In this document: piece after piece, positions 6,122 to 13,896 of the stretch | Numbering within the stretch: the stretch's first letter is position 1 | Layout: every line of letters begins with the position of its first letter | Origin: Streptomyces spinoverrucosus | GTDB taxonomy: Bacteria; Actinomycetota; Actinomycetes; Streptomycetales; Streptomycetaceae | Direction: 5' to 3' | NCBI RefSeq assembly: GCF_006539505.1 | Contig: NZ_BJND01000079.1 | Location: 1 to 38,243 of the forward strand | Length of the DNA stretch: 38,243 bases | Position numbers and translations under genes: made by a program | The notes under the pieces: model-generated | Told to the model about the DNA's origin: nothing | Database searches by the model: none | The model's input: the letters and a program-made list of their open reading frames with translations, nothing else

Positions 6122-8305
6122 ATGCCGCCATGGCGCAGCACCGGTGCGAATGCGGAAGCGGAATCTCCGCAGTACGCCGGACAGTATCTGCTGGAGGCAC
6201 AGCTCGGGTCCGGCGGCATGGGCGTGGTCCATCTGGCGCGGTCGGCCTCGGGGTTGCGGCTGGCCGTGAAGGTCGTGCACGCGGAGTTCGCGCAGGATCC
6301 CGAGTTCCGGGGGCGGTTCCGGCAGGAGGTCGGGGCGGCCCGGCGGGTCAGCGGTGCGTTCACCGCGCCGGTCGTCGACGCCGATCCGGATGCCGAGCGG
6401 CCGTGGATGGCGACGCTGTTCATCCCCGGGCCGACCCTCTCCGCGTATGTGAAGCGGAATGGCGCCCTGCCTCCTGCCCGGCTGCGGCAGTTGATGGCGG
6501 GGCTGGCGGAGGCGTTGCGGGACATCCATCGGGCCGGAGTGGTGCACCGCGATCTCAAGCCCAGCAATGTGCTGCTCGCCGAGGACGGGCCGAAAGTCAT
6601 CGACTTCGGCATTTCCCGGCCCTCGGACAGCGAACTGCGCACCGAGACCGGCAAGCTGATCGGCACGCCGCCGTTCATGGCGCCGGAGCAGTTCCGCAGG
6701 CCGCGGGATGTCGGACCGGCCGCCGATGTGTTCGCGCTCGGGTCGGTCATCGTGCACGCGGCGACGGGCAGCGGGCCGTTCGACTCCGACAGCCCGTACT
6801 TGGTGGCGTATCAGGTCGTCCATGAAGAGGCGGACTTGACAGGCGTGCCGCAGGAGCTCACGCCGCTCGTCGCCCGTTGTCTGGCCAAGGAGCCGGAGGA
6901 CCGGCCCACCCCGGACGTGCTGATGGCGGAGCTGCGGTCGCTGTCGGCGTCGTACGACACCCAGGCCTTCATCCCCGAACAGCGCACGGGCGAGCAGCTG
7001 TTCGAACCCCTCGGCGAACGCCCCGGCAACTCCCCCGGCGAGCGCCCCAGCGACGACCTGCCCACCCACCGTCGGCGCCGGGTGCCCGCTGTCCCGGACG
7101 CCGCCGGCACGGACGTACCGCCGAAGAGCAAGGCCAGGCGACGGTGGATGGCGGCCGTCGCGGGGGCCGCCGTGCTCGCGCTCGGGGCCGGGGCCCTCGT
7201 GCTGGCCGGGACCGACGGGACCGAGGCGCCCGCCGGGCAGGTGCAGGCCCAGCGGTTCCGGGCCTGGGACGTCGAGCTGAGCGCGCCGGGCGTCGAGGCG
7301 AGCGGGATGCCGCAGTGCACGTACGGCGGCAGCGCGCTGTACTGCACGCGCCCCGGCGTCCTGGCCGCCGCCGTCGATCCCCTCGACGGCGAGGTGAAGT
7401 GGGCGCGGGCGGGCTCGGACCAGCGCGCCGACGGGAGCGTACAGCCGCCGGTCCTCGCGGGCGGCCTGCTGCACGTCGTCTCCGAGGGCAGCCGGCGGCT
7501 CGCCGCGCTCGACCCGGCGACCGGCCGGACCCGCTGGAGCTACGACATCGCCCGCTACGACGGCCGGATCGCACACGTCGGCGGGTTCGTCCTGCTCACC
7601 GGCCCCGACTCGACGGTCACCGCGCTGGACGCGGCCACCGGCGAACGCAAGTGGCGGCACAAGGTCGGCGGGCTCACCCAGCCGGTGTTCCAGTCGTACG
7701 GCGGACGGGTCGCGTACGCCGTGACCGCGGACGGCACCGGGACGCGCGTCACCGCCGTGGAGCCGGAGACCGGCGCGGTGCGGTGGCAGCGGCGGCTGGC
7801 GGGGGCTTTGAGCCTGGTGGGTGCGCGGGAGGGCGTGCTGTGGTTCTCGTCGACGTCCGCGGCGTACGCGGACACGGATGCCGTCGTGCGGTACGACGTC
7901 ACGCAGGGCACCCAGCGCCGGATCGACCTGCGCTTCCCGGTGGCGGGGGCGCAGGCGGTCGTGGCGCAGGAGACGGTGTATCTGCTGGGCGCGGACGGGG
8001 CGCTGACCGCGGTGGACACCGGTACGTCGGAGCAGCGGTGGCGGCTGGAGACGTCCGTGAGTTTCCCGTCGGCGCCGGTCGTGGCCGGGAAGCGGCTGTA
8101 CTTCAGCGCCGGGGACGGGCGGGTCGTCGCGGTCGACGCCGTGAAGGGGGCGTTGCTGGGGCAGACGGACGCGCGGCCGGGGGCGGCTCGGGGGTCGGTG
8201 GTGTCGGGGTTGCCGTTGCCGGTGGTGGGGGACGGGAAGGTGTTCGCGGGGGCGCCGGACGGGGTGTTGTTCGCGGTGGACGGGGGCGGTGTGGCGGGGT
8301 GGTGA
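6122..8305 (+). CDS. AfsK-like Ser/Thr kinase with PQQ propeller
   Basis: This is a 727-residue transmembrane sensor kinase. Residues 20-275 form a Hanks-type kinase domain: glycine loop LGSGGMG, invariant Lys50 in LAVKVV, HRDLKPSN with catalytic Asp144, DFG at 161-163, and MAPEQ near 186-190. A Pro/Arg-rich linker leads to one membrane span (about 342-362). The extracellular part repeats W-type blades (DPLDGEVKWAR, DPATGRTRWSY, DAATGERKWRH, EPETGAVRWQR), a PQQ-like beta-propeller. This is the architecture of AfsK, which controls antibiotic production and hyphal branching in S. coelicolor; I cannot say it is AfsK itself. The start ATG 6122 follows GGGGGTGAGAG. What the propeller senses is unknown. 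Confidence 0.93.
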   Translation: MPPWRSTGANAEAESPQYAGQYLLEAQLGSGGMGVVHLARSASGLRLAVKVVHAEFAQDPEFRGRFRQEVGAARRVSGAFTAPVVDADPDAERPWMATLFIPGPTLSAYVKRNGALPPARLRQLMAGLAEALRDIHRAGVVHRDLKPSNVLLAEDGPKVIDFGISRPSDSELRTETGKLIGTPPFMAPEQFRRPRDVGPAADVFALGSVIVHAATGSGPFDSDSPYLVAYQVVHEEADLTGVPQELTPLVARCLAKEPEDRPTPDVLMAELRSLSASYDTQAFIPEQRTGEQLFEPLGERPGNSPGERPSDDLPTHRRRRVPAVPDAAGTDVPPKSKARRRWMAAVAGAAVLALGAGALVLAGTDGTEAPAGQVQAQRFRAWDVELSAPGVEASGMPQCTYGGSALYCTRPGVLAAAVDPLDGEVKWARAGSDQRADGSVQPPVLAGGLLHVVSEGSRRLAALDPATGRTRWSYDIARYDGRIAHVGGFVLLTGPDSTVTALDAATGERKWRHKVGGLTQPVFQSYGGRVAYAVTADGTGTRVTAVEPETGAVRWQRRLAGALSLVGAREGVLWFSSTSAAYADTDAVVRYDVTQGTQRRIDLRFPVAGAQAVVAQETVYLLGADGALTAVDTGTSEQRWRLETSVSFPSAPVVAGKRLYFSAGDGRVVAVDAVKGALLGQTDARPGAARGSVVSGLPLPVVGDGKVFAGAPDGVLFAVDGGGVAGW

Positions 8306-8366
8306 GACGCCTCGGGGCGTCCCCCGGTGACGAGGCCCCTTGGGGAAGTCCCGCCGGGTAGCGAAA

Positions 8367-8390
8367 GGGGCCGCCCTCACAGGCGGCCCC
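8367..8390. terminator. Terminator between kinase gene and ilvD
   Basis: GGGGCCGCC and GGCGGCCCC form a perfect 9-bp stem with the loop CTCACA, between two convergent genes. A second small hairpin, GACGCC-TCGG-GGCGTC, sits at 8306-8321 immediately after the kinase stop. Confidence 0.85.
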
Positions 8391-8405
8391 CCTCACTCAC
8401 GCCCC

Positions 8406-10259
8406 TCAGCCCAGCTTGCTCACGTCCCGCACCGCGCCCTTGTCCGCGCTGGTCGCCATCGCGGCGTACGCGCGCAGGGCGGCGGACACCTTGCGGTCAC
8501 GGTTCTTGGGGGCGTACGCCCCATTCAACGCCTGCTCCCGGCGCGCCAGTTCCGCCTCGTCGACGAGCAGCTCGACCGAGCGGTTCGGGATGTCGATGCG
8601 GATGCGGTCGCCGTCCTCGACGAGGGCGATGGTGCCGCCGGACGCCGCCTCGGGGGACGCGTGGCCGATCGACAGACCCGACGTGCCGCCGGAGAAGCGG
8701 CCGTCCGTGATCAGCGCGCAGGTCTTGCCGAGGCCGCGGCCCTTGAGGAAGGACGTCGGGTAGAGCATCTCCTGCATACCGGGGCCGCCCTTGGGGCCCT
8801 CGTACCGGATGACGACGACGTCGCCGTCGGTCACCTGCTTGTTGAGGATCTTCTCGACGGCCTCCTCCTGCGACTCGCAGACGACCGCGGGGCCCTCGAA
8901 GGTCCAGATCGACTCGTCGACACCGGCGGTCTTCACCACGCAGCCGTCGACGGCGAGGTTGCCCTTGAGGACCGCCAGGCCACCGTCCTTCGAGTACGCG
9001 TGTTCGACGGAGCGGATGCAGCCGCCCTCGGCGTCCTCGTCCAGCGCCTCCCAGCGCTCGGACTGGGAGAAGGCCTCAGCCGACCTCACACACCCCGGGG
9101 CCGCGTGCCACAGTTCCACGGCCTCGGCGGAGGGCGAGCCGCCGCGGACGTCCCAGGTCTTGAGCCAGTCGGCGAGCGACGGGCTGTGGACGGCGTGCAC
9201 GTCCTCGTTGAGCAGGCCCCCGCGGTGCAGTTCGCCCAGCAGGGCGGGGATGCCGCCGGCGCGGTGCACGTCCTCCATGTAGTACGTGCGGTCCTTGGCG
9301 ACGTTCGGCGCGACCTTCGCCAGGCACGGCACACGGCGCGAGACGGCGTCGATCTGCTCCAGGCCGAAGGGGACCTCCGCCTCCTGGGCGGCGGCCAGCA
9401 GGTGCAAGATCGTGTTGGTCGAGCCGCCCATCGCGATGTCGAGGGCCATCGCGTTCTCGAAGGCGGCGAAGGTGGCGATGGAGCGGGGCAGGACCGTGTC
9501 GTCGTCCTGCTCGTAGTAGCGCCGGGTGATGTCCATGACCGTGCGGGCGGCGTCGACGTAGAGCCGCTTGCGCGCGGTGTGGGTGGCCAGGACCGAGCCG
9601 TTGCCGGGCAGGGAGAGGCCGATGGCCTCGGTCAGGCAGTTCATCGAGTTGGCGGTGAACATGCCGGAGCAGGAGCCGCAGGTCGGACAGGCGTTCTCCT
9701 CGATACGGAGGATGTCCTCGTCCGAGATCTTGTCGTTCACTGCGTCGGAGATCGCGTCGACCAGGTCGAGGGTGCGGACCGTGCCGTCGACCAGCGTGGC
9801 GCGGCCGGACTCCATCGGGCCGCCGGAGACGAAGACCGTGGGGATGTTGAGGCGGAGCGCCGCGTTCAGCATGCCCGGGGTGATCTTGTCGCAGTTGGAG
9901 ATGCAGACCAGGGCGTCGGCGCAGTGCGCCTCGACCATGTACTCCACGCTGTCCGCGATCAGGTCGCGGGAGGGCAGGCTGTAGAGCATGCCGCCGTGAC
10001 CCATCGCGATGCCGTCGTCGACGGCGATCGTGTTGAACTCGCGCGGGATGCCGCCAGCCTCCCGGATCGCCTCGCTGACGATCCGGCCGACGGGCTGGAG
10101 GTGCGTGTGGCCGGGCACGAACTCGGTGAAGGAGTTCGCCACCGCGATGATCGGCTTCCGGCCGATGTCCGCACCGGGTACACCGGAGGCGCGCATAAGG
10201 GCGCGGGCGCCCGCCATATTGCGTCCGTGGGTGACTGTGCGGGACCTCAGCTCGGGCAT
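8406..10259 (-). CDS. ilvD: Dihydroxy-acid dehydratase
   Basis: IlvD dehydrates 2,3-dihydroxy-isovalerate and 2,3-dihydroxy-3-methylvalerate in valine and isoleucine synthesis, using a labile Fe-S cluster and Mg2+. The 617-residue length equals the E. coli-type enzyme. ILVD/EDD signatures are clear: CISNCDKITPGML with Cys123 and CPTCGSCSGMFTANSMNCL near residues 191-209, both supplying cluster cysteines. SGGTSGLSIGHASPEA near the C-terminus completes the active site. The start is ATG 10259, with GAAGGAG about 9 nt upstream. It stands alone; other ilv genes are not in the window. Confidence 0.97.
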   Translation of the reverse strand: MPELRSRTVTHGRNMAGARALMRASGVPGADIGRKPIIAVANSFTEFVPGHTHLQPVGRIVSEAIREAGGIPREFNTIAVDDGIAMGHGGMLYSLPSRDLIADSVEYMVEAHCADALVCISNCDKITPGMLNAALRLNIPTVFVSGGPMESGRATLVDGTVRTLDLVDAISDAVNDKISDEDILRIEENACPTCGSCSGMFTANSMNCLTEAIGLSLPGNGSVLATHTARKRLYVDAARTVMDITRRYYEQDDDTVLPRSIATFAAFENAMALDIAMGGSTNTILHLLAAAQEAEVPFGLEQIDAVSRRVPCLAKVAPNVAKDRTYYMEDVHRAGGIPALLGELHRGGLLNEDVHAVHSPSLADWLKTWDVRGGSPSAEAVELWHAAPGCVRSAEAFSQSERWEALDEDAEGGCIRSVEHAYSKDGGLAVLKGNLAVDGCVVKTAGVDESIWTFEGPAVVCESQEEAVEKILNKQVTDGDVVVIRYEGPKGGPGMQEMLYPTSFLKGRGLGKTCALITDGRFSGGTSGLSIGHASPEAASGGTIALVEDGDRIRIDIPNRSVELLVDEAELARREQALNGAYAPKNRDRKVSAALRAYAAMATSADKGAVRDVSKLG

Positions 10260-10320
10260 CGTCGCTCGCTCCTTCGGAGAAATCTGACTGCTATGAGCCT
10301 ACGCCGGTGCTCCAAGGGAT

Positions 10321-10333
10321 GGACACGGTGTCC
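10321..10333. promoter_or_regulatory. Palindrome upstream of ilvD
   Basis: GGACAC-G-GTGTCC is a perfect 13-nt palindrome about 62 bp upstream of the ilvD start codon, inside the only space available for its promoter. It may be an operator for an amino-acid-responsive regulator. The binder is unknown. Confidence 0.45.
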
Positions 10334-10386
10334 GGAATGCGGGATGCGTGTCTCAGGGGAGTCCGCTGCGGGTCGTCTGACGGCCG

Positions 10387-10992
10387 TCAGGGACCGGTCA
10401 GGTGTCCTTGTACGACCGGCGCGATGCGCTTGATGATCACTTCGACGTCGGCCGAGGCGAGCGGCTCCAGCTTGATCACGTACCGCATGATGGCCACCCC
10501 GACCAGCTGCGCGGCCGCCAGCTCGGCGCGCAGCTCGGCGTCGGGCAGGCCGAGCTGCGAGGCGACCCGGCGCAGCAGCTGGGCGGCGACGAGGCGGCGG
10601 AAGACGGACGCCGCCACCTCGTTGGTCACGGCGGACCGTACGACGGCGAGCAGCGGGGTCCGGGTGACGGGGTTCTCCCAGATGCCGAACAGGAACCGGG
10701 CGAACCGCTCGCCGACCCCCTCGGCCGGCCCCTCGAAGATCACGTCCGGTGCCTTCAGCGCGGGCGCGAAGACCGCCTCCAGCGCCTCCTGGAAGACCTG
10801 CTCCTTGGTGCCGAAGTAGTGATGCACCAGCGCCGAGTCCACGCCCGCCGCCTTGGCGATGCCGCGTACCGACGTCTTCTCGTAGCCCCGCTCGGAGAAC
10901 TCCTCGCGGGCCGCGGCGAGGATGCGGTCGCGGGTGTCGCCGGACTCCGTACGCGGGGGCCTGCCGCGCCTGCGGGCGGTCGCGCCGGTCAT
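10387..10992 (-). CDS. TetR-family transcriptional regulator
   Basis: A 201-residue regulator. The N-terminal helix-turn-helix reads DRILAAAREEFSERGYEKTSVRGIAKAAGVDSALVHHYF in family order (DNA-binding domain about residues 20-65). The rest is the all-helical ligand and dimer domain. The basic start, RRRGRPPRTES, is common in actinobacterial members. ATG 10992 overlaps the TGA of the upstream isomerase gene by 4 bp, so the two are coupled. That makes the regulator a likely controller of its own operon or of the isomerase pathway. The stop codon sits in a CTGACGG-CCGTCAG palindrome (10377-10390) that may act in termination or binding. Confidence 0.92.
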   Translation of the reverse strand: MTGATARRRGRPPRTESGDTRDRILAAAREEFSERGYEKTSVRGIAKAAGVDSALVHHYFGTKEQVFQEALEAVFAPALKAPDVIFEGPAEGVGERFARFLFGIWENPVTRTPLLAVVRSAVTNEVAASVFRRLVAAQLLRRVASQLGLPDAELRAELAAAQLVGVAIMRYVIKLEPLASADVEVIIKRIAPVVQGHLTGP

Positions 10993-11813
10993 CGCCGGGG
11001 CACCTTCACGGAGGAGGCCAGGTGGAGCCGGGTGAAGGCCAGAGCCTCGGCGAGGTCGGCCTCGCGCTCGGCGCTGGACATGGCACGGCGGGTGTTGACC
11101 TCGATGACGACATGGCCGTCGAAACCGCTGAGGGCGAGACGTTCCAGCAGCTCGGCGCAGGGCTGGGTGCCGCGGCCGGGGACCAGGTGCTCGTCCTTGT
11201 TGGAACCGCCGCCGTCGGCGAGGTGGACGTGGCCGAGGCGGTCGCCCATGCGGTCGATCATGTGCAGGGCGTCGGTGCGGGCGGTCGCGGTGTGGCTGAG
11301 ATCGATCGTGAAGTGCCGGTAGTCGTCCTTGGTGACGTCCCAGTCGGGGGCGTAGGCGAGCATCTCGCGGTCGCGGTAGCGCCAGGGGTACATGTTCTCG
11401 ACGGCGAACCGCACATCTGTCTCGTTCGCCATCCGCCAGATCCCGGCGACGAAGTCGCGCGCGTACTGGCGCTGCCAGCGGAACGGGGGGTGGACGACGA
11501 CGGTGCCGGCGCCGAGCTTCTCGGCGGCCGCCCGGGCGCGCTGGAGTTTGACCCAGGGGTCGGTGGACCAGACGCGCTGCGTGATGAGCAGGCAGGGGGC
11601 GTGTACGGCGAGGATCGGGATCTGGTGGAAGTCGCTCAGTCGGCGCAGGGCCTCGATGTCCTGGCTGACGGGTTCGTTCCACACCATGACCTCTACGCCG
11701 TCGTACCCGAGGCGTGCGGCGATCTCGAAGGCCGTCGCCGTCGACTCCGGATAGACGGAGGCCGTCGAGAGGGCGACCTTCGCATCCGGGATGCGTACGA
11801 CTGGTTCTGCCAC
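10989..11813 (-). CDS. Sugar phosphate isomerase/epimerase (xylose isomerase-like TIM barrel)
   Basis: A 274-residue AP-endonuclease-2/IolE-type TIM barrel. Metal-ligand positions are visible: VEVMVW, ILAVHAP, VVVHPPFRWQ, FAVENMYPW with the Glu ligand, FTIDLSHTA with the Asp and His, GHVHLADGG with the second His, LVPGRGT, and a final VIEVNTRR. Known relatives isomerise or epimerise sugars or inositol derivatives; the actual substrate is not deducible. The gene is translationally coupled to the downstream TetR regulator. About 150 bp separate it from the Ppx gene upstream, and that gap holds a dispersed Streptomyces repeat. Confidence 0.9.
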   Translation of the reverse strand: MAEPVVRIPDAKVALSTASVYPESTATAFEIAARLGYDGVEVMVWNEPVSQDIEALRRLSDFHQIPILAVHAPCLLITQRVWSTDPWVKLQRARAAAEKLGAGTVVVHPPFRWQRQYARDFVAGIWRMANETDVRFAVENMYPWRYRDREMLAYAPDWDVTKDDYRHFTIDLSHTATARTDALHMIDRMGDRLGHVHLADGGGSNKDEHLVPGRGTQPCAELLERLALSGFDGHVVIEVNTRRAMSSAEREADLAEALAFTRLHLASSVKVPRR

Positions 11814-11909
11814 GGAGACAGGGTACGTGGGTCTGGGGGGTGGGCCGGGGTTGGTGTGCGCCTATTCACCGTTGGTCTCTGTCGCCGTGGGCGGGAGCGG
11901 GTTGTCGTG

Positions 11910-11936
11910 GGCTGGTCGCGCAGTTCCCCGCGCCCC
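11910..11936 (-). repeat. Dispersed 27-bp intergenic repeat, copy 1
   Basis: This copy is an exact reverse complement of 18526-18552. It begins GGCTGGTCGCGCAG and ends TTCCCCGCGCCCC. I recall it as a frequent intergenic motif in Streptomyces, usually near 3' ends. It lies between the Ppx gene and the isomerase gene. Confidence 0.85.
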
Positions 11937-11963
11937 CTTTCCGGCGACGCCCAGCCGCTCGTT

Positions 11964-12917
11964 TCATCCTTGCCCCATGTGATCGTCATCCGACCCCATG
12001 TGATCCAGGCGACGCAGGATGATGCCCTCCCTCAGTGCCCACGGGCAGATCTCCAGCGTCTCCACGCCGAACAGGTCCATCGCCGCCTCCGCCACCAGCG
12101 CGCCCGCGAGGAGCTGGCCCGCTCGGGCATCCGAGACGCCGGGGAGGTCGGCGCGTTCCTCCGCGGTCATGCCGGACAGGCGCGGTACCCAGGACTCCAG
12201 GGACTGCCGTTTGAGTTCGCGCTGGACGTAGAGGCCCTCGGCGGAGCGGGCGGCGCCGCAGATGCGGGCGAGCTGCTTGAAGGTCTTGGAGGTGGCGACC
12301 ACGTGGTCGGGGGCGCCGAAGCGGGTGAACTCGCCCACCGTGCGCGCGATCTCGGCGCGGACGTGGCGGCGCAGCGCGCGTATGTCGTCGGTAGCGGGCG
12401 GGTCGGCGAGCAGCCAGCCGGAGGTGAGCCGGCCGGCGCCGAGCGGTAGCGAGACGGCCGCGTCGGGTTCCTCGTCGATGCCGTAGGCGATCTCCAGGGA
12501 GCCGCCGCCGATGTCCAGGACGAGCAGCTTGCCCGCCGACCAGCCGAACCAGCGGCGGGCGGCGAGGAAGGTGAGCCGGGCCTCCTCGGGGCCGGTGACG
12601 ACCTGGAGGGCGACGCCGGTTTCCTGCTGCACGCGCGCGAGGACGTCGTCGGCGTTGGTGGCCTCCCGCACGGCGGAGGTGGCGAACGGCAGGAGTTCCT
12701 CGACGCCCTTGTCCTCGGCAGCCTGGAGCGCGTCATGGATGACCGCGATCAGCTTGTCGACCCCCTCGGGGCCGATGGCACCGGCCTCGTCGAGGAGTTG
12801 GGCGAGGCGCAGTTCCGCCTTGTGCGAGTGCGCGGGCAGCGGGCGCGCGCCGGGGTGTGCGTCCACCACCAGCAGATGCACCGTGTTGCTTCCCACGTCG
12901 AGGACACCGAGTCTCAT
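11964..12917 (-). CDS. Exopolyphosphatase / pppGpp phosphatase family protein
   Basis: A 317-residue Ppx/GppA protein of the ASKHA fold. It starts MRLGVLDVGSNTVHLLVVDA (phosphate loop 1), continues with LLPFATSAVREATN, and carries the second loop LVLDIGGGSLEIAYG. The short actinobacterial form lacks the C-terminal extension of E. coli Ppx (about 510 residues). Family members hydrolyse inorganic polyphosphate or convert pppGpp to ppGpp. Which one applies here is not visible. ATG 12917 is the start; an upstream open frame reaching 13220 overlaps the divergent neighbour and is not used. It is divergent from the Cys-rich protein gene with an 83-bp gap. Confidence 0.92.
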   Translation of the reverse strand: MRLGVLDVGSNTVHLLVVDAHPGARPLPAHSHKAELRLAQLLDEAGAIGPEGVDKLIAVIHDALQAAEDKGVEELLPFATSAVREATNADDVLARVQQETGVALQVVTGPEEARLTFLAARRWFGWSAGKLLVLDIGGGSLEIAYGIDEEPDAAVSLPLGAGRLTSGWLLADPPATDDIRALRRHVRAEIARTVGEFTRFGAPDHVVATSKTFKQLARICGAARSAEGLYVQRELKRQSLESWVPRLSGMTAEERADLPGVSDARAGQLLAGALVAEAAMDLFGVETLEICPWALREGIILRRLDHMGSDDDHMGQG

Positions 12918-13000
12918 GTACGGAACGCTACTGCCAGCCGCGCTGTGCCCCGTCCCCGAGGCGGTCCCGGAACCGGCCGCGGGCGACTTACCCTGGACGG

Positions 13001-13879
13001 GTGCCAAAGACGAAAAAGGCGAAGACCGACAAGGCGGACAAGAAGGCCACATCGGCCAAGGGGTCTGCCCGGGATTCTTCGCAGGCGACAGCACCGAAGA
13101 AGTCGAAGCAGGCCCCGGCCGTCCCGGCAGCCGACGAGAAGGGCCTCGACTTCCCGCGCGCGTGGGTGGAGTTCCCGGATCCGGCGGACGACGAGCAGGT
13201 GTTCCGCTGCGATCTGACATGGCTCACCTCTCGCTGGAACTGCATCTTCGGCAGCGGCTGCCAGGGCATCCAGGCGGGCCGCGCGGACGACGGGTGCTGC
13301 ACCCTGGGCGCCCACTTCTCCGACGAGGACGACGAGCGGCGGGTCGCCGAGCATGTGGCGAGGCTCACGCCGGAGATCTGGCAGAACCACTCCGAGGGCA
13401 CCCGGAACGGCTGGGTCTCGAAGGACGACGAGGGCTCCCGCCAGACCCGGCCCTACCAGGGCTCGTGCATCTTCCAGAACCGGCCCGGCTTCGCGGGCGG
13501 CGCGGGCTGCTCGCTGCACATCCTCGCCGTGCGGGAGGGCCGCGAGCCGCTGGAGACCAAGCCGGACGTGTGCTGGCAGTTGCCGATCCGGCGCACCTAC
13601 GACTGGATCGACCGGCCTGACGACACGCGCGTGCTGCAGATCTCGATCGGTGAGTACGACCGCCGGGGCTGGGGTCCGGGCGGCCACGACCTGCACTGGT
13701 GGTGCACGTCGGCGACCTCGGCGCACGGCGCGGGCGAGCCGGTGTACGTCTCCTACCGGGCGGAGCTGACCGAGCTGATGGGCAAGGCGGGGTACGACCG
13801 TCTGGTCGAGCTCTGCGAGCAGCGGCTGGCGTCGCAGCTGCCCCTGCTCGCACCGCATCCGGCGGATCCGGTGGACTGA
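13001..13879 (+). CDS. Conserved Cys-rich protein, possibly metal binding
   Basis: This 292-residue protein is conserved in actinobacteria, as I recall, without a known function. The first 45 residues are Lys/Ala-rich and probably disordered. The folded part has clustered cysteines, CIFGSGCQG and DDGCCTLGAHFSD, then QGSCIFQNR, GGAGCSLH and KPDVCWQLP. This spacing recalls YkgJ/DUF3109-type zinc- or iron-binding clusters, but I cannot assign it firmly. Aromatic strings (TYDWIDRPDD and DLHWWCTS) follow. The start is GTG 13001, without a strong ribosome site. It converges with the BACON-protein gene, only 17 bp away. Confidence 0.82.
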   Translation: MPKTKKAKTDKADKKATSAKGSARDSSQATAPKKSKQAPAVPAADEKGLDFPRAWVEFPDPADDEQVFRCDLTWLTSRWNCIFGSGCQGIQAGRADDGCCTLGAHFSDEDDERRVAEHVARLTPEIWQNHSEGTRNGWVSKDDEGSRQTRPYQGSCIFQNRPGFAGGAGCSLHILAVREGREPLETKPDVCWQLPIRRTYDWIDRPDDTRVLQISIGEYDRRGWGPGGHDLHWWCTSATSAHGAGEPVYVSYRAELTELMGKAGYDRLVELCEQRLASQLPLLAPHPADPVD

Positions 13880-13896
13880 CGCGGCGGCCGGCACAT

